23,828 nucleotides of DNA from an uncultured Mycoplasmatota bacterium (GTDB lineage Bacteria > Bacillota_I > Bacilli_A > RF39 > UBA660), in NCBI GenBank assembly GCA_900554615.1, contig USIB01000017.1, forward strand, positions 1-23,828, given 5' to 3'. The notes beneath the pieces were generated by a model. It was not told the origin of the DNA. It was given only the letters and a program-made list of their open reading frames with translations, and did not search any database. Positions 1 to 8,115 of the stretch are shown in pieces. Positions within the stretch are counted from its first letter, which is position 1; each line of letters opens with the position of its first letter. The translations under genes and the position numbers were made by a program.

Positions 1-15
1 TGGAAGAAAGTGTAT

Positions 16-42
16 AGAGAGATAATTTTATCTCTCTTTTTT
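16..42 (+). terminator. Rho-independent terminator of an upstream unit
   Basis: A perfect 10-base inverted repeat (AGAGAGATAA at 16-25 and TTATCTCTCT at 28-37) is followed directly by a T run to 42. The two-base gap means the real loop includes some of the inner A-T pairs, leaving a stem of about 8 pairs. It would end transcription entering from the left, so the surface-protein genes from 138 probably have their own start of transcription. I see no convincing -35/-10 pair between 43 and 137. Confidence 0.8.
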
Positions 43-137
43 CATGCCTAAAATTTCTATTTTTCCTAATAAAGAAAGGGGATGATAAGAATTTAAAATG
101 TTTTTTTAGTAGTACCAATAATTGAAAGGAGAAAATT

Positions 138-3100
138 GTGAAGAAAAAAATTGGTAGGAAGTTAAAAAAAGTTTTAAATGTAGTAATGGTAGTAGGAATT
201 TTAATTTCTTCATTTCCAATTACACCATTCATTCCTAAAGTAAATGCTTTAGCACGTGTATCTGGAGATAAGATAATAGAAACAGCCATGTCTTATAGTG
301 ACTGGGGATATTTGGAAGTTGGTACATGCACTGGTTTAGTCACTCGTACATTGAATAAACTAGGTATTGGTCAATCAATTGTAGGTATTCATCCATACGA
401 CATTGATAAACCTCAACCTGAAGGTACTGGAGCAAGATATGCACCTGATAAGATGTATCAAAATGCTCTAAATCATCCAGAAGATGCTGTGCATATTTGG
501 TCTGGTTATGTGAAAGATGTAAAAGCAAATGCTCATTTATTCAAAAATGGTGATTTAGTTATTCAACGACCAGAAGATAAAGCAAATTATACAGGTAGTG
601 GACACGTAGGATTAATTCATATATATAATAATACTATTTCAATGTATGGTGCTAATGGAGAAAGAAATGGTGTTGGTGATGCTATTTTAGCACGTGGTAT
701 CATGACTAGAGGTACTAGTATTATTATCAACTCTCTTGATTACATTCATGTATTTAGATTAACTAAAGCAGAACCAGAGTATGCAACTACTACTTCAGAA
801 AAATCAGCACAAGAAGTTGTGGACGTGTCATTTTATAAAACTGATCATGAATCTGGAAAACCATTATCAGGAGTAGAAGTAGAGTTTTATAGAGATGATG
901 TTAAATTTGCAACAGGAATAACGGATGAGAATGGATACGCACTATCAACTTCAACAACAACTTACACATCTACTTCATCACCTAAAACTTATGTCACTAA
1001 TTGGGACTATTTAGGCGAAGAAGAACAAGCAGAAGTTGATAAAAGAGGTGCTTATCATAATTTAGTAGATGCTCAAGCAGCTGCTGATTCTGAAGCATTA
1101 AAAAGTGCAATGGATAAAGCTTCTCAAACTCATAAATATAGTGTAGTTGAAGTAAAAACTAAAACTAAATATTGGCTAAATCCAGATAATACTACTGATA
1201 GCAATTCGGCAACAGGTAGTGGAAGTATTAGTTTATCTTTATCAAATGAAAGGGTAAAAGGAACAGCTATATTAGTTAAAGAGGATGCAGATGTAGGTTA
1301 TGCACAAAATGAAGCAGAAATTGATGGAGCATTATATGGATTATATGCTAACGAAAATATATTAGATCCTGCTGATGGTTCTATAATATATAATAAAGAT
1401 GATGAAATAACTAGAGTTCGTATAGAAAACGGACAAGTACAAGTAGAAGATTTATATCTAGGTAGCTACTACTGGCTTGAATTGACTAGTTCAACTGGAT
1501 ATAAATTAAATAAAAACAAAGAAGTTTTTACTTTAAGTTATTCCTCACAAAATGTGAAGGTAGTGACTTCTAAATCAGTATCAAAAGAAGAGGTAATTAC
1601 TGGAGATTTTGAAATAGAAAAAATTATTACTTCTGGTGATGAATCAGAAATAGTAAAAAAAGAAGAGGGAGCAGAATTTATTGCTGTTGCTAAAAAGTAT
1701 GTTGATAAATATGGAGATATTGAAACTGCTTGGGAGCATAGAAATGAATTTACAGATAAAGAATACGATAAATTAGTGACTAATAAAAATGGTTATGATA
1801 AGTCAAAACAATTAGCTTATGGAACTTATGTTGTAAAACAAATAAAAGGACAAATGGATACAGAATTAGTAGAAAATACATTTACTTTTACTGTATCAAA
1901 GGAAAATCAAGATACAATTAAATATATTGTTAATAATCGTTTATTTACATCTTATGTTAAACTTGTAAAAGTGGATGCAGAAACAGGAAAATTAATTATA
2001 GCATCAAATACATCATTTAAAATCAAAAATGCTGATACTGGAGAATATTTAACACAAAAAGTTGCTGATACCACTTATGATACTTGGACAACATCAGATA
2101 AAGGAATGATACAATTGCCATTAGAAGTTAAAGCAGGGAATTGGATTTTAGAAGAAGTTGTAAGTCCAGATAACTACTTAATTAATAAAGATGGTGTAAG
2201 TTTCAAAGTGACTAATACAAATATTATTGAAACTGATTCTGATGGCGATCCATTATTAACAGTAGTGATGGAAGATAAAGCAGTAAAAGGTCAAATAAAA
2301 TTTAAGAAATATGGTGAAGTATTAACAGGTATTGAAAAAGATGATAATGGTAATATCAAATTTGTATATGAAGAAAGACCATTAGAAGGAATGGTTGTTT
2401 ATGTTCAAGCAGATGAAGACATTTTAGATCCAGCAGATAATTCAGTTATTTATAAAAAAGGTGAATTAGTTGATGTTATTACAACTTCATCATCAGGTGA
2501 AGCATTATCAAAATTATTACCACTAGGAAAGTATGTAGCATTTGAACATCAAAGTCCAAATGGTATGTTGATTGATACAACACAATATAAAGTATCATTA
2601 GATTTTGCTGACAACGAAACTGAGGTTGTTATGGAAACTATATCTATAACTAATGAACGTCAAAAAGTAGAAGCTAATTTAACTAAATTAGATTCAGATA
2701 CTAATACAGCACTAGAAGGTGTTGTTTTTAATTTGACTGCAATTAAAGATATTTACTCTTATGATGGTAAATTATTGGTAAAAGCAGGTACTTTGATTGA
2801 GCAAGGAATAACTGGATCAGATGGTGGTTATATATTTAAAGCAGATTTACCAATTTCTTTAGATGATGAAACTTATTTTTCAATTACTGAAGAAAAACAA
2901 TTAGAAGGATATTATAAAAATGATGATACTATTTCTGTTGATACTAAATATAAAGGTCAAAATATAGAAAAAGTTTCTAATAGTCAGACAGTTTATAATA
3001 AAATAATTAAAAACTATATTTTAATTAACAAAGTAGATTCTAGTACATTAGAAAATATAGTTAGTAAAGACTTTAAATTTAAGGTATGTGCTGATATAGA

Positions 3101-3464
3101 ATGTTCTAAAGTTATAGGAGAATGTAGTGCAGATGTAGAAAAAGGAACGGCTTTAATTGATATAAAATATGGAACAACTATTTTTATTAAGGAAAGTTCA
3201 GCACCTGAGGGATACCTATTAAGTCCAGAAGTTGTAAAAGTAAGTTTAAATAGTGAAGGACTTTTTGTTAATGATGAAAAGGTAGAAACTGATGAGGATC
3301 TAACTTATAGTATTGCTTATCAAAACACATTATTACCAGTTATACAAGAAGGTGTACAAACTGGTTATGATAATAATATGCCTATTTATATAATAATAAG
3401 TGGAATATCTTTATCTGGTGTAATAGCAATAGCACTTTCATTACGCAAAAAGAAAAGAAAATAA
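138..3464 (+). CDS. Secreted NlpC/P60-like and SpaA/Cna-B multidomain surface protein
   Basis: A 1108-residue wall-anchored surface protein, probably an adhesin or pilin-like stalk. The GTG start follows an AAAGGAG site six bases upstream. Residues 1-39 form a signal peptide: basic start, hydrophobic 15-33, cleavage near V-N-A or A-L-A. Residues 44-210 look like a papain-fold NlpC/P60 domain, with Cys64 in G-T-C-T-G, NGDLV at 137-141 and His156 in G-H-V-G. Seven SpaA/Cna-B-like beta domains then begin near residues 228, 374, 489, 603, 717, 844 and 958, many carrying a Lys strand (such as VKLVKVDAETG) and a late Glu, as in self-forming isopeptide folds. The C-terminus holds V1073-Q-T-G-Y-D, a hydrophobic span at 1082-1101 and a Lys/Arg tail: sorting-signal layout without canonical LPXTG. 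Peptidase activity is inferred from two residues only. The fusion suggests a surface factor for donor-recipient contact in an ICE. Confidence 0.85.
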   Translation: MKKKIGRKLKKVLNVVMVVGILISSFPITPFIPKVNALARVSGDKIIETAMSYSDWGYLEVGTCTGLVTRTLNKLGIGQSIVGIHPYDIDKPQPEGTGARYAPDKMYQNALNHPEDAVHIWSGYVKDVKANAHLFKNGDLVIQRPEDKANYTGSGHVGLIHIYNNTISMYGANGERNGVGDAILARGIMTRGTSIIINSLDYIHVFRLTKAEPEYATTTSEKSAQEVVDVSFYKTDHESGKPLSGVEVEFYRDDVKFATGITDENGYALSTSTTTYTSTSSPKTYVTNWDYLGEEEQAEVDKRGAYHNLVDAQAAADSEALKSAMDKASQTHKYSVVEVKTKTKYWLNPDNTTDSNSATGSGSISLSLSNERVKGTAILVKEDADVGYAQNEAEIDGALYGLYANENILDPADGSIIYNKDDEITRVRIENGQVQVEDLYLGSYYWLELTSSTGYKLNKNKEVFTLSYSSQNVKVVTSKSVSKEEVITGDFEIEKIITSGDESEIVKKEEGAEFIAVAKKYVDKYGDIETAWEHRNEFTDKEYDKLVTNKNGYDKSKQLAYGTYVVKQIKGQMDTELVENTFTFTVSKENQDTIKYIVNNRLFTSYVKLVKVDAETGKLIIASNTSFKIKNADTGEYLTQKVADTTYDTWTTSDKGMIQLPLEVKAGNWILEEVVSPDNYLINKDGVSFKVTNTNIIETDSDGDPLLTVVMEDKAVKGQIKFKKYGEVLTGIEKDDNGNIKFVYEERPLEGMVVYVQADEDILDPADNSVIYKKGELVDVITTSSSGEALSKLLPLGKYVAFEHQSPNGMLIDTTQYKVSLDFADNETEVVMETISITNERQKVEANLTKLDSDTNTALEGVVFNLTAIKDIYSYDGKLLVKAGTLIEQGITGSDGGYIFKADLPISLDDETYFSITEEKQLEGYYKNDDTISVDTKYKGQNIEKVSNSQTVYNKIIKNYILINKVDSSTLENIVSKDFKFKVCADIECSKVIGECSADVEKGTALIDIKYGTTIFIKESSAPEGYLLSPEVVKVSLNSEGLFVNDEKVETDEDLTYSIAYQNTLLPVIQEGVQTGYDNNMPIYIIISGISLSGVIAIALSLRKKKRK

Positions 3465-3489
3465 TTCTATTTATTGAAGGGAGCAAACA

Positions 3490-6400
3490 ATGATAAAAAA
3501 ATATATTGCTATTGAGCATAAAAACTCCAGATATTGTAAAGGTGTTCCTTATATATCAAAAAAAGAATTTAAAAAAAATAAAAATAATTTAATTGTTGGA
3601 AAGACTAAGTTAAAAAAATATAAATCCAGTTCTGAAAATAAAGATCTGGATTTATTATTATTTAACGACAAAGAATTTGAAATAAAAGAAAGATTATTTG
3701 GATTTAAAAAAGGATACGTTTTTGTAGGTGATGATAAATATATTGCATTGAAAAGACGTATCCCTTTTCTTTTTTTACTACTTCTTTTATTAATAGTTTT
3801 TATTATGTTTAGATTTTTGATACCTTGTAGTAATCAGGAAGATAAACCTATTGTAGTACCAGTTCAAAAAGAGATAACTATTCCTGAAGACAATGAGGAT
3901 AAAGAAACTATTAAAGAGGAGATTAAGGTTGAAAACCCAAATAAAGTTAAACCATCTTCAAAACAAGAATTATCAAAAGAATACAAAATTACATTTGATA
4001 GTAATGGTGGATATGGTAGCATGGAATCTATTATATGTAAATTAGACAACATTTGTATCTTAAACGAAAATAAATATACAAAAGAAGGATATAGTTTTCA
4101 AGGTTGGTCAACGAAAAATAATGGTGTAGCAGAATTTCAAGATAAAGCAGAATTAAAGAATTTGTCTTCTAAAAATAGTGATAATATAACTTTATATGCT
4201 GTATGGCAAATTAAATTTTATAAAATAACATTTTTGGATTATGATAAATCCATAATTCAACAAGACAAGTTAGAATACAATAGTAAAATTATTTTACCTG
4301 AAAATCCAATTAGAAAAGGGTACACATTTAAAAATTGGGATAAAGAGTTATCCACAGTAAAAGAAAATCTAACTATTAATGCTTTATATGATATTGATAG
4401 TTATGATATATCTTATAAATTAAATGGTGGAACGTTAGATGAAGCACCTACTAATTATAATATTGAAAGTGAAGATATAATAATTCCTTCACCTAAGAAG
4501 GTTGGTTATTCATTTATAGGTTGGACAACACCAGATAATAAAGAACCTATAATAGACTATAAAATATCAACAGGTTCTGTTGATAATATAGAATTAGAAG
4601 CTAATTATGATGCTAATATATATAATTTAATATTCAATTCAAAAGATAATAATGACTCTTTAATAAAAAGAAAAATTAAATTTGATTCTGAATATGGAAT
4701 ATTACTAGAAGTAGAAAAAGATGGCTATACTTTCAATGGTTGGAAAAATTCGAATGGTGACTTCGTATCAAGTGATACATTATATAATGTTCCTGAAGAC
4801 ACTAATTTATATGCTGAATGGAATTTAATAACTTATGATATTAAATATAATCTTAACGGTGGAACGTTAGATGAAGCACCTACTAATTATAATGTTGAAA
4901 GTGAAGATATAATAATTCCTTCACCTAAGAAGGATGGTTATTCATTTATAGGTTGGACAACATCAGATAATAAAGAACCTAAAATAGATTATAAAATATC
5001 AACAGGTTCTATTGGTGATAAAGAGTTAACTGCAAATTATGAACCAATAGCTTATTATATTTCTTATAATTCATCTGAAGGTCAAGGTGAAATGGAAAAA
5101 CAAGAATTTGCATATAATCAAACTTCTAAATTAAATAAGAATCAATTTACAAAAGAAGGATATACATTCATAGGATGGTCAACATCAATAGATGGAGATG
5201 TAATGTTTAATGATGAATCAGAAATATCCAATTTATCATCTAAAGACAAAGATGTGATTACTTTATATGCTAAATGGGAAATTATAAAGTTAAATGTAAA
5301 ATATTATGATTTGTTTGGAGCATTATTAAAGAGTGAAACAGTTGAATATGGAAATAAATCTGTTGCACCTGAAGATATGTTTATTGATGGTTATACTTTT
5401 GAAGGTTGGAATCCATCTCTTGGTGTAATAAGAGAGGATACCATATATAAAGCACAATATACCATTAATGAATATACAATTAAGTATAATTTTAATACTG
5501 GTAGTAATGATGATGCTCAAGAAATTAAATATAATGTAGAATCTGATACGATTACATTACCGACACCTACAAGAACTGGGTATACATTTTTAGGGTGGAC
5601 TGGAAGCAATGGATTAAAACCTCAATTAGAAGTGATAATTCATAAAGGTTCTATTGGCGATAAAACTTATAAAGCAAATTGGGTATCCAATTCATATAAA
5701 GTAAGTTTAAATGCAAATGGTGGAGTAGTAAATGAAGATTATATTATGATTTCTTATAATAGTTTATATGGAACTATACCGACACCTACAAGAGTTGGTT
5801 ATACTTTTGAAGGTTGGTATTATAACGATACATTAATAACAGAAGATAGTATACAAGATAAGGAATTCGATCACGAATTAGTAGCTAACTGGAAAACTAT
5901 ACAATATGATATAACTTATAATTTGGCTGGTGGGACAGCATCTCCATTACAAACAAGCTACAATATTGAAAGTGATTCATTTGTACTTCCAATACCTACA
6001 AGAACAGGATATACGTTTACAGGTTGGACTGGCACTGATTTAAGTTCATTATCTAAAAATGTGACTATAAATAAAGGAACAATTGGAAATAGAAGTTATA
6101 CAGCAAATTGGACTATTAATTATTATACAGTTAATTATTATGTAAATGGTTCTTTATGGGCTACTCGTTCAGTTGCATATAATACAGCACTTGAAAATTT
6201 AGATGCTCAAAGTGCATTAGATATTTATCATAAATTTAATTACTGGGAAGGTTGGATAGATAAAATGCCAACAAATACAGTTAATTTATATGCTAACATT
6301 ACAGAATCTTATTGTATGTTAATGACTGGACATGGACCTTATAAAAATGCTGAAGGATTGCTAAATGTCTTTAAATCAGCAGGTTGGACAGGAAGAATTG

Positions 6401-6621
6401 AGGAAGCACCATCTGCTCCTGGATTTTACTGGGTAGTCACAGATTACACTTTAACAAGAGCTCAAGCTGATATTCAGAGAGATTATATAGCAAATCATAC
6501 TAATTATACCAGTTATAATTATCCATACTTATATTGGGTTGCTGTATCATGTACTAATGGTATAGGGGATACTTGGACTAGAAGTGTAGGAACTAAACAA
6601 TTTACTAGTCAATATCAGTGA
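3490..6621 (+). CDS. Signal-anchored InlB B-repeat protein with SPOR-like C-terminus
   Basis: A 1043-residue predicted type II membrane protein. Residues 1-90 are basic and lack a signal peptide. Residues 91-111 are a strong membrane helix preceded by K-R-R, so the rest should lie outside the cell. Residues 118-164 are a charged linker. Residues 165-940 hold about eleven repeats of the Flg_new/InlB B-repeat type, each with the pattern Y-x-I-x-Y/F...N-G-G...G-Y-T/S-F-x-G-W...A-N/E-W/Y. Residues 941-1022 (beginning Y-C-M-L-M-T-G, then G-P-Y-K-N-A-E-G-L-L) resemble a SPOR fold, which in known cases binds bare glycan strands of peptidoglycan; this is recalled by pattern and unproved. The ATG has an AAGGGAG site and lies 25 bases after the preceding surface-protein gene, so the two are probably co-transcribed. 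A likely role is a cell-surface stalk or adhesin. Confidence 0.8.
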   Translation: MIKKYIAIEHKNSRYCKGVPYISKKEFKKNKNNLIVGKTKLKKYKSSSENKDLDLLLFNDKEFEIKERLFGFKKGYVFVGDDKYIALKRRIPFLFLLLLLLIVFIMFRFLIPCSNQEDKPIVVPVQKEITIPEDNEDKETIKEEIKVENPNKVKPSSKQELSKEYKITFDSNGGYGSMESIICKLDNICILNENKYTKEGYSFQGWSTKNNGVAEFQDKAELKNLSSKNSDNITLYAVWQIKFYKITFLDYDKSIIQQDKLEYNSKIILPENPIRKGYTFKNWDKELSTVKENLTINALYDIDSYDISYKLNGGTLDEAPTNYNIESEDIIIPSPKKVGYSFIGWTTPDNKEPIIDYKISTGSVDNIELEANYDANIYNLIFNSKDNNDSLIKRKIKFDSEYGILLEVEKDGYTFNGWKNSNGDFVSSDTLYNVPEDTNLYAEWNLITYDIKYNLNGGTLDEAPTNYNVESEDIIIPSPKKDGYSFIGWTTSDNKEPKIDYKISTGSIGDKELTANYEPIAYYISYNSSEGQGEMEKQEFAYNQTSKLNKNQFTKEGYTFIGWSTSIDGDVMFNDESEISNLSSKDKDVITLYAKWEIIKLNVKYYDLFGALLKSETVEYGNKSVAPEDMFIDGYTFEGWNPSLGVIREDTIYKAQYTINEYTIKYNFNTGSNDDAQEIKYNVESDTITLPTPTRTGYTFLGWTGSNGLKPQLEVIIHKGSIGDKTYKANWVSNSYKVSLNANGGVVNEDYIMISYNSLYGTIPTPTRVGYTFEGWYYNDTLITEDSIQDKEFDHELVANWKTIQYDITYNLAGGTASPLQTSYNIESDSFVLPIPTRTGYTFTGWTGTDLSSLSKNVTINKGTIGNRSYTANWTINYYTVNYYVNGSLWATRSVAYNTALENLDAQSALDIYHKFNYWEGWIDKMPTNTVNLYANITESYCMLMTGHGPYKNAEGLLNVFKSAGWTGRIEEAPSAPGFYWVVTDYTLTRAQADIQRDYIANHTNYTSYNYPYLYWVAVSCTNGIGDTWTRSVGTKQFTSQYQ
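4426..4578 (+). repeat. 153-bp direct repeat, copy 1 (inside B-repeat gene)
   Basis: This block matches 4858-5010 at 148 of 153 positions by my count, with no gap. It encodes most of the third B-repeat (G-G-T-L-D-E-A-P-T-N-Y-N to S-T-G-S). The other repeats in the gene are related mainly at protein level, so this pair records a recent duplication or gene conversion. Confidence 0.9.
4858..5010 (+). repeat. 153-bp direct repeat, copy 2 (inside B-repeat gene)
   Basis: Second copy of the block at 4426-4578, encoding most of the fifth B-repeat. The copies begin 432 bases apart, an in-frame distance of 144 codons. Recombination between them would delete or add two B-repeats without breaking the reading frame. 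Confidence 0.9.
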
Positions 6622-6660
6622 TGATAAGATGCAAAAAAGATAAGGAGGAACAACTTAAAT

Positions 6661-6792
6661 ATGGTAAATAAAATATTAATTTGTTTATTATTTTTATGTT
6701 TATTGTTTCTTTTGCTATTCCTATATTCATGTTGCGTTATTTCTGGAAGAATCTCAAGAGAGGAGGAAAATTTTGAAGAATTTCAAAAATGA
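6661..6792 (+). CDS. 43-residue small membrane protein
   Basis: A short open frame beginning ATG with AAGGAGG at 6642-6648, 12 bases upstream. The product is 43 residues: a basic start (M-V-N-K), a Leu/Phe-rich helix at about 5-27 with four Cys (8, 13, 24, 25), then an acidic tail ending E-E-F-Q-K. Its last 20 bases overlap the next gene, whose ribosome binding site lies inside this frame, suggesting translational coupling. I recognise no family. The Y-S-C-C context is not a clear lipobox. Support is the strong ribosome binding site, the coherent single-helix product and the fit between neighbours. Confidence 0.65.
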   Translation: MVNKILICLLFLCLLFLLLFLYSCCVISGRISREEENFEEFQK

Positions 6793-7198
6793 TTGGATAG
6801 AGAAAAATATTCTAAAAACGTCTTCAAATAAAAATTACGAAGATTATCCAAATCAAATGAAAAAAGAGTTAGAAAAACAAGCAAATAAATTTGATTTTGA
6901 AATATTTTCATATCAAAAAGATCATTATTTGATGGCAGCAGTTTTAAAAGATAAAAATGAGGATAGATTTATATCTATAATGATAAAGGATTTATCTTGT
7001 TTCAAAGAACGTACATATAAAGGTGTAGAACTTCGCTATATGAAAAATTCTAAAATGATAAGTAGAACTGTTGTCACTCACACTTCTTGGAATGAAATAG
7101 GCATAACAGCTAGAAGAATACTTGAATGTAGAAAAAACCTAGAGAAACGTAATGAGGAGGATATAAAACAAAAGGAATTAGAAGAACTTGAAAGATAA
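6773..7198 (+). CDS. Hypothetical cytosolic protein, TTG start
   Basis: A 141-residue protein without signal peptide or membrane helix. The TTG start is chosen because AGAGGAGG at 6759-6766 sits six bases upstream; the start lies inside the preceding 43-residue gene. The middle (about residues 38-110) looks like a compact alpha/beta domain with alternating strands (F-E-I-F-S-Y, Y-L-M-A-A-V-L, F-I-S-I-M-I) and ends in a helix with I-T-A-R-R-I-L. The last 25 residues are highly charged (E-K-R-N-E-E-D...E-L-E-R) and probably helical. I do not recognise the family. It is the last gene before the first conserved control module at 7199-7232. Confidence 0.75.
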   Translation: MKNFKNDWIEKNILKTSSNKNYEDYPNQMKKELEKQANKFDFEIFSYQKDHYLMAAVLKDKNEDRFISIMIKDLSCFKERTYKGVELRYMKNSKMISRTVVTHTSWNEIGITARRILECRKNLEKRNEEDIKQKELEELER

Positions 7199-7232
7199 TT
7201 TTTTTTAAAATTAATGTTTACTAATATAAACA
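7199..7232. promoter_or_regulatory. Conserved T8/palindrome control module, copy 1
   Basis: Layout: T8 at 7199-7206, eight bases AAAATTAA, then the near-palindrome TGTTTAC-TAAT-ATAAACA at 7215-7232. The same arrangement with identical spacing occurs at 14475-14507 and 21948-21981. Here the palindrome core is TAATAT rather than TAGTGT, leaving one mismatch between the half-sites (C7221 opposite A7226). It begins right after the stop of the gene ending at 7198 and its palindrome ends 16 bases before the ATG at 7249. Likely a repressor or activator site overlapping a promoter; the binding protein is inferred. Confidence 0.65.
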
Positions 7233-7248
7233 AAGAAAGGAATGTCAG

Positions 7249-8115
7249 ATGAAGAGCATAAGTTTAGAAAAAAACGGTAAAAATATAAGAATATTAGGAA
7301 ATCAAGCGACTATTGATAGAGCAACTCCTATTATTGATAGACTTAATTTAACAGGTATTGAATCAAAAGATAGATTATTAATTCAAAATTGTATTGATGA
7401 TAATAAGATAGGTGCAACTATTTTATATGATGGCAATACAGTTTATTCTTTCAACAAAATTGTGGATAAATATAAAAAGATTCAAAAGGATAATATGCTT
7501 TTAAATTTATCGGATGATTTATATAAATTCTTTCTAAATGCTTGTGGTGATATTGCTCATTATGATAAATCTGGATATATTTATTATTATGATAATGATT
7601 TTAGGAAATTAGAAAATACATTTTTAAAACATTGTAGATGCAATGATAGATTTTCAGATGTAAAAAGAATATTTAAAAAATTAAAAATAGGGCAATATTA
7701 CGAAGACCGTGAAAGAATTGATCTTAATAAATTAAGTAAGAATGAGGTAAAAAAAATCATTGAACAATGTAATTGGAATGTTTCAATTACAAATAAAAAT
7801 GTCTGGGAATTGTCAATAAGTATCAATCCAAATTTCAAATTTTGTTTTGAAATAGATACAACTTATTTAAAAACAGGCGATATAATTAAATGTTTGATGG
7901 AATATTGTATTAAATTTGATGCAGATGAATATATTGATATTCTTGCAAAGCAAAGAAATAGCAGTGGTTCTCCATCAGTTAGAACTATTGTTAATAATGC
8001 AGATATAATTTATTCAAAGATGCAACAGTTTGCTATGGATTTATTATATTATGGAAGACTTGCAGCACAGAATTTAATCGAGAAGGAACAGGAAGATATT
8101 GAAATAGAAAGGTAG
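7249..8115 (+). CDS. Hypothetical protein, first gene of the replication/coupling unit
   Basis: A 288-residue soluble protein; ATG with GAAAGGA at 7235-7241. It has no signal peptide or membrane helix. Visible features are a beta-rich start (S-I-S-L-E-K-N-G-K-N-I-R-I-L), a central stretch rich in Tyr and Asp (G-Y-I-Y-Y-Y-D-N-D), a basic Cys-containing patch (H-C-R-C) and a helical acidic end (E-K-E-Q-E-D-I-E-I-E-R). I do not recognise a family. It is the first gene behind a conserved control module and its TAG stop directly abuts the primase GTG start, so the two are translationally coupled. A DNA-processing or replication accessory role is inference from position only. Confidence 0.75.
   Translation: MKSISLEKNGKNIRILGNQATIDRATPIIDRLNLTGIESKDRLLIQNCIDDNKIGATILYDGNTVYSFNKIVDKYKKIQKDNMLLNLSDDLYKFFLNACGDIAHYDKSGYIYYYDNDFRKLENTFLKHCRCNDRFSDVKRIFKKLKIGQYYEDRERIDLNKLSKNEVKKIIEQCNWNVSITNKNVWELSISINPNFKFCFEIDTTYLKTGDIIKCLMEYCIKFDADEYIDILAKQRNSSGSPSVRTIVNNADIIYSKMQQFAMDLLYYGRLAAQNLIEKEQEDIEIER

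Noticed and set aside
82..96. Tiny frame M-I-R-I after an AAAGGGG sequence.
   Set aside because: Four residues with no further support; it could be a leader remnant, but nothing shows it is translated for a purpose.
101..131. T7 tract followed by AGTAGTACC upstream of the first surface-protein gene, checked as a possible further module copy.
   Set aside because: Neither the ANATTNAN spacer nor the TGTTTAC palindrome follows; only the common ribosome-binding sequence is shared.
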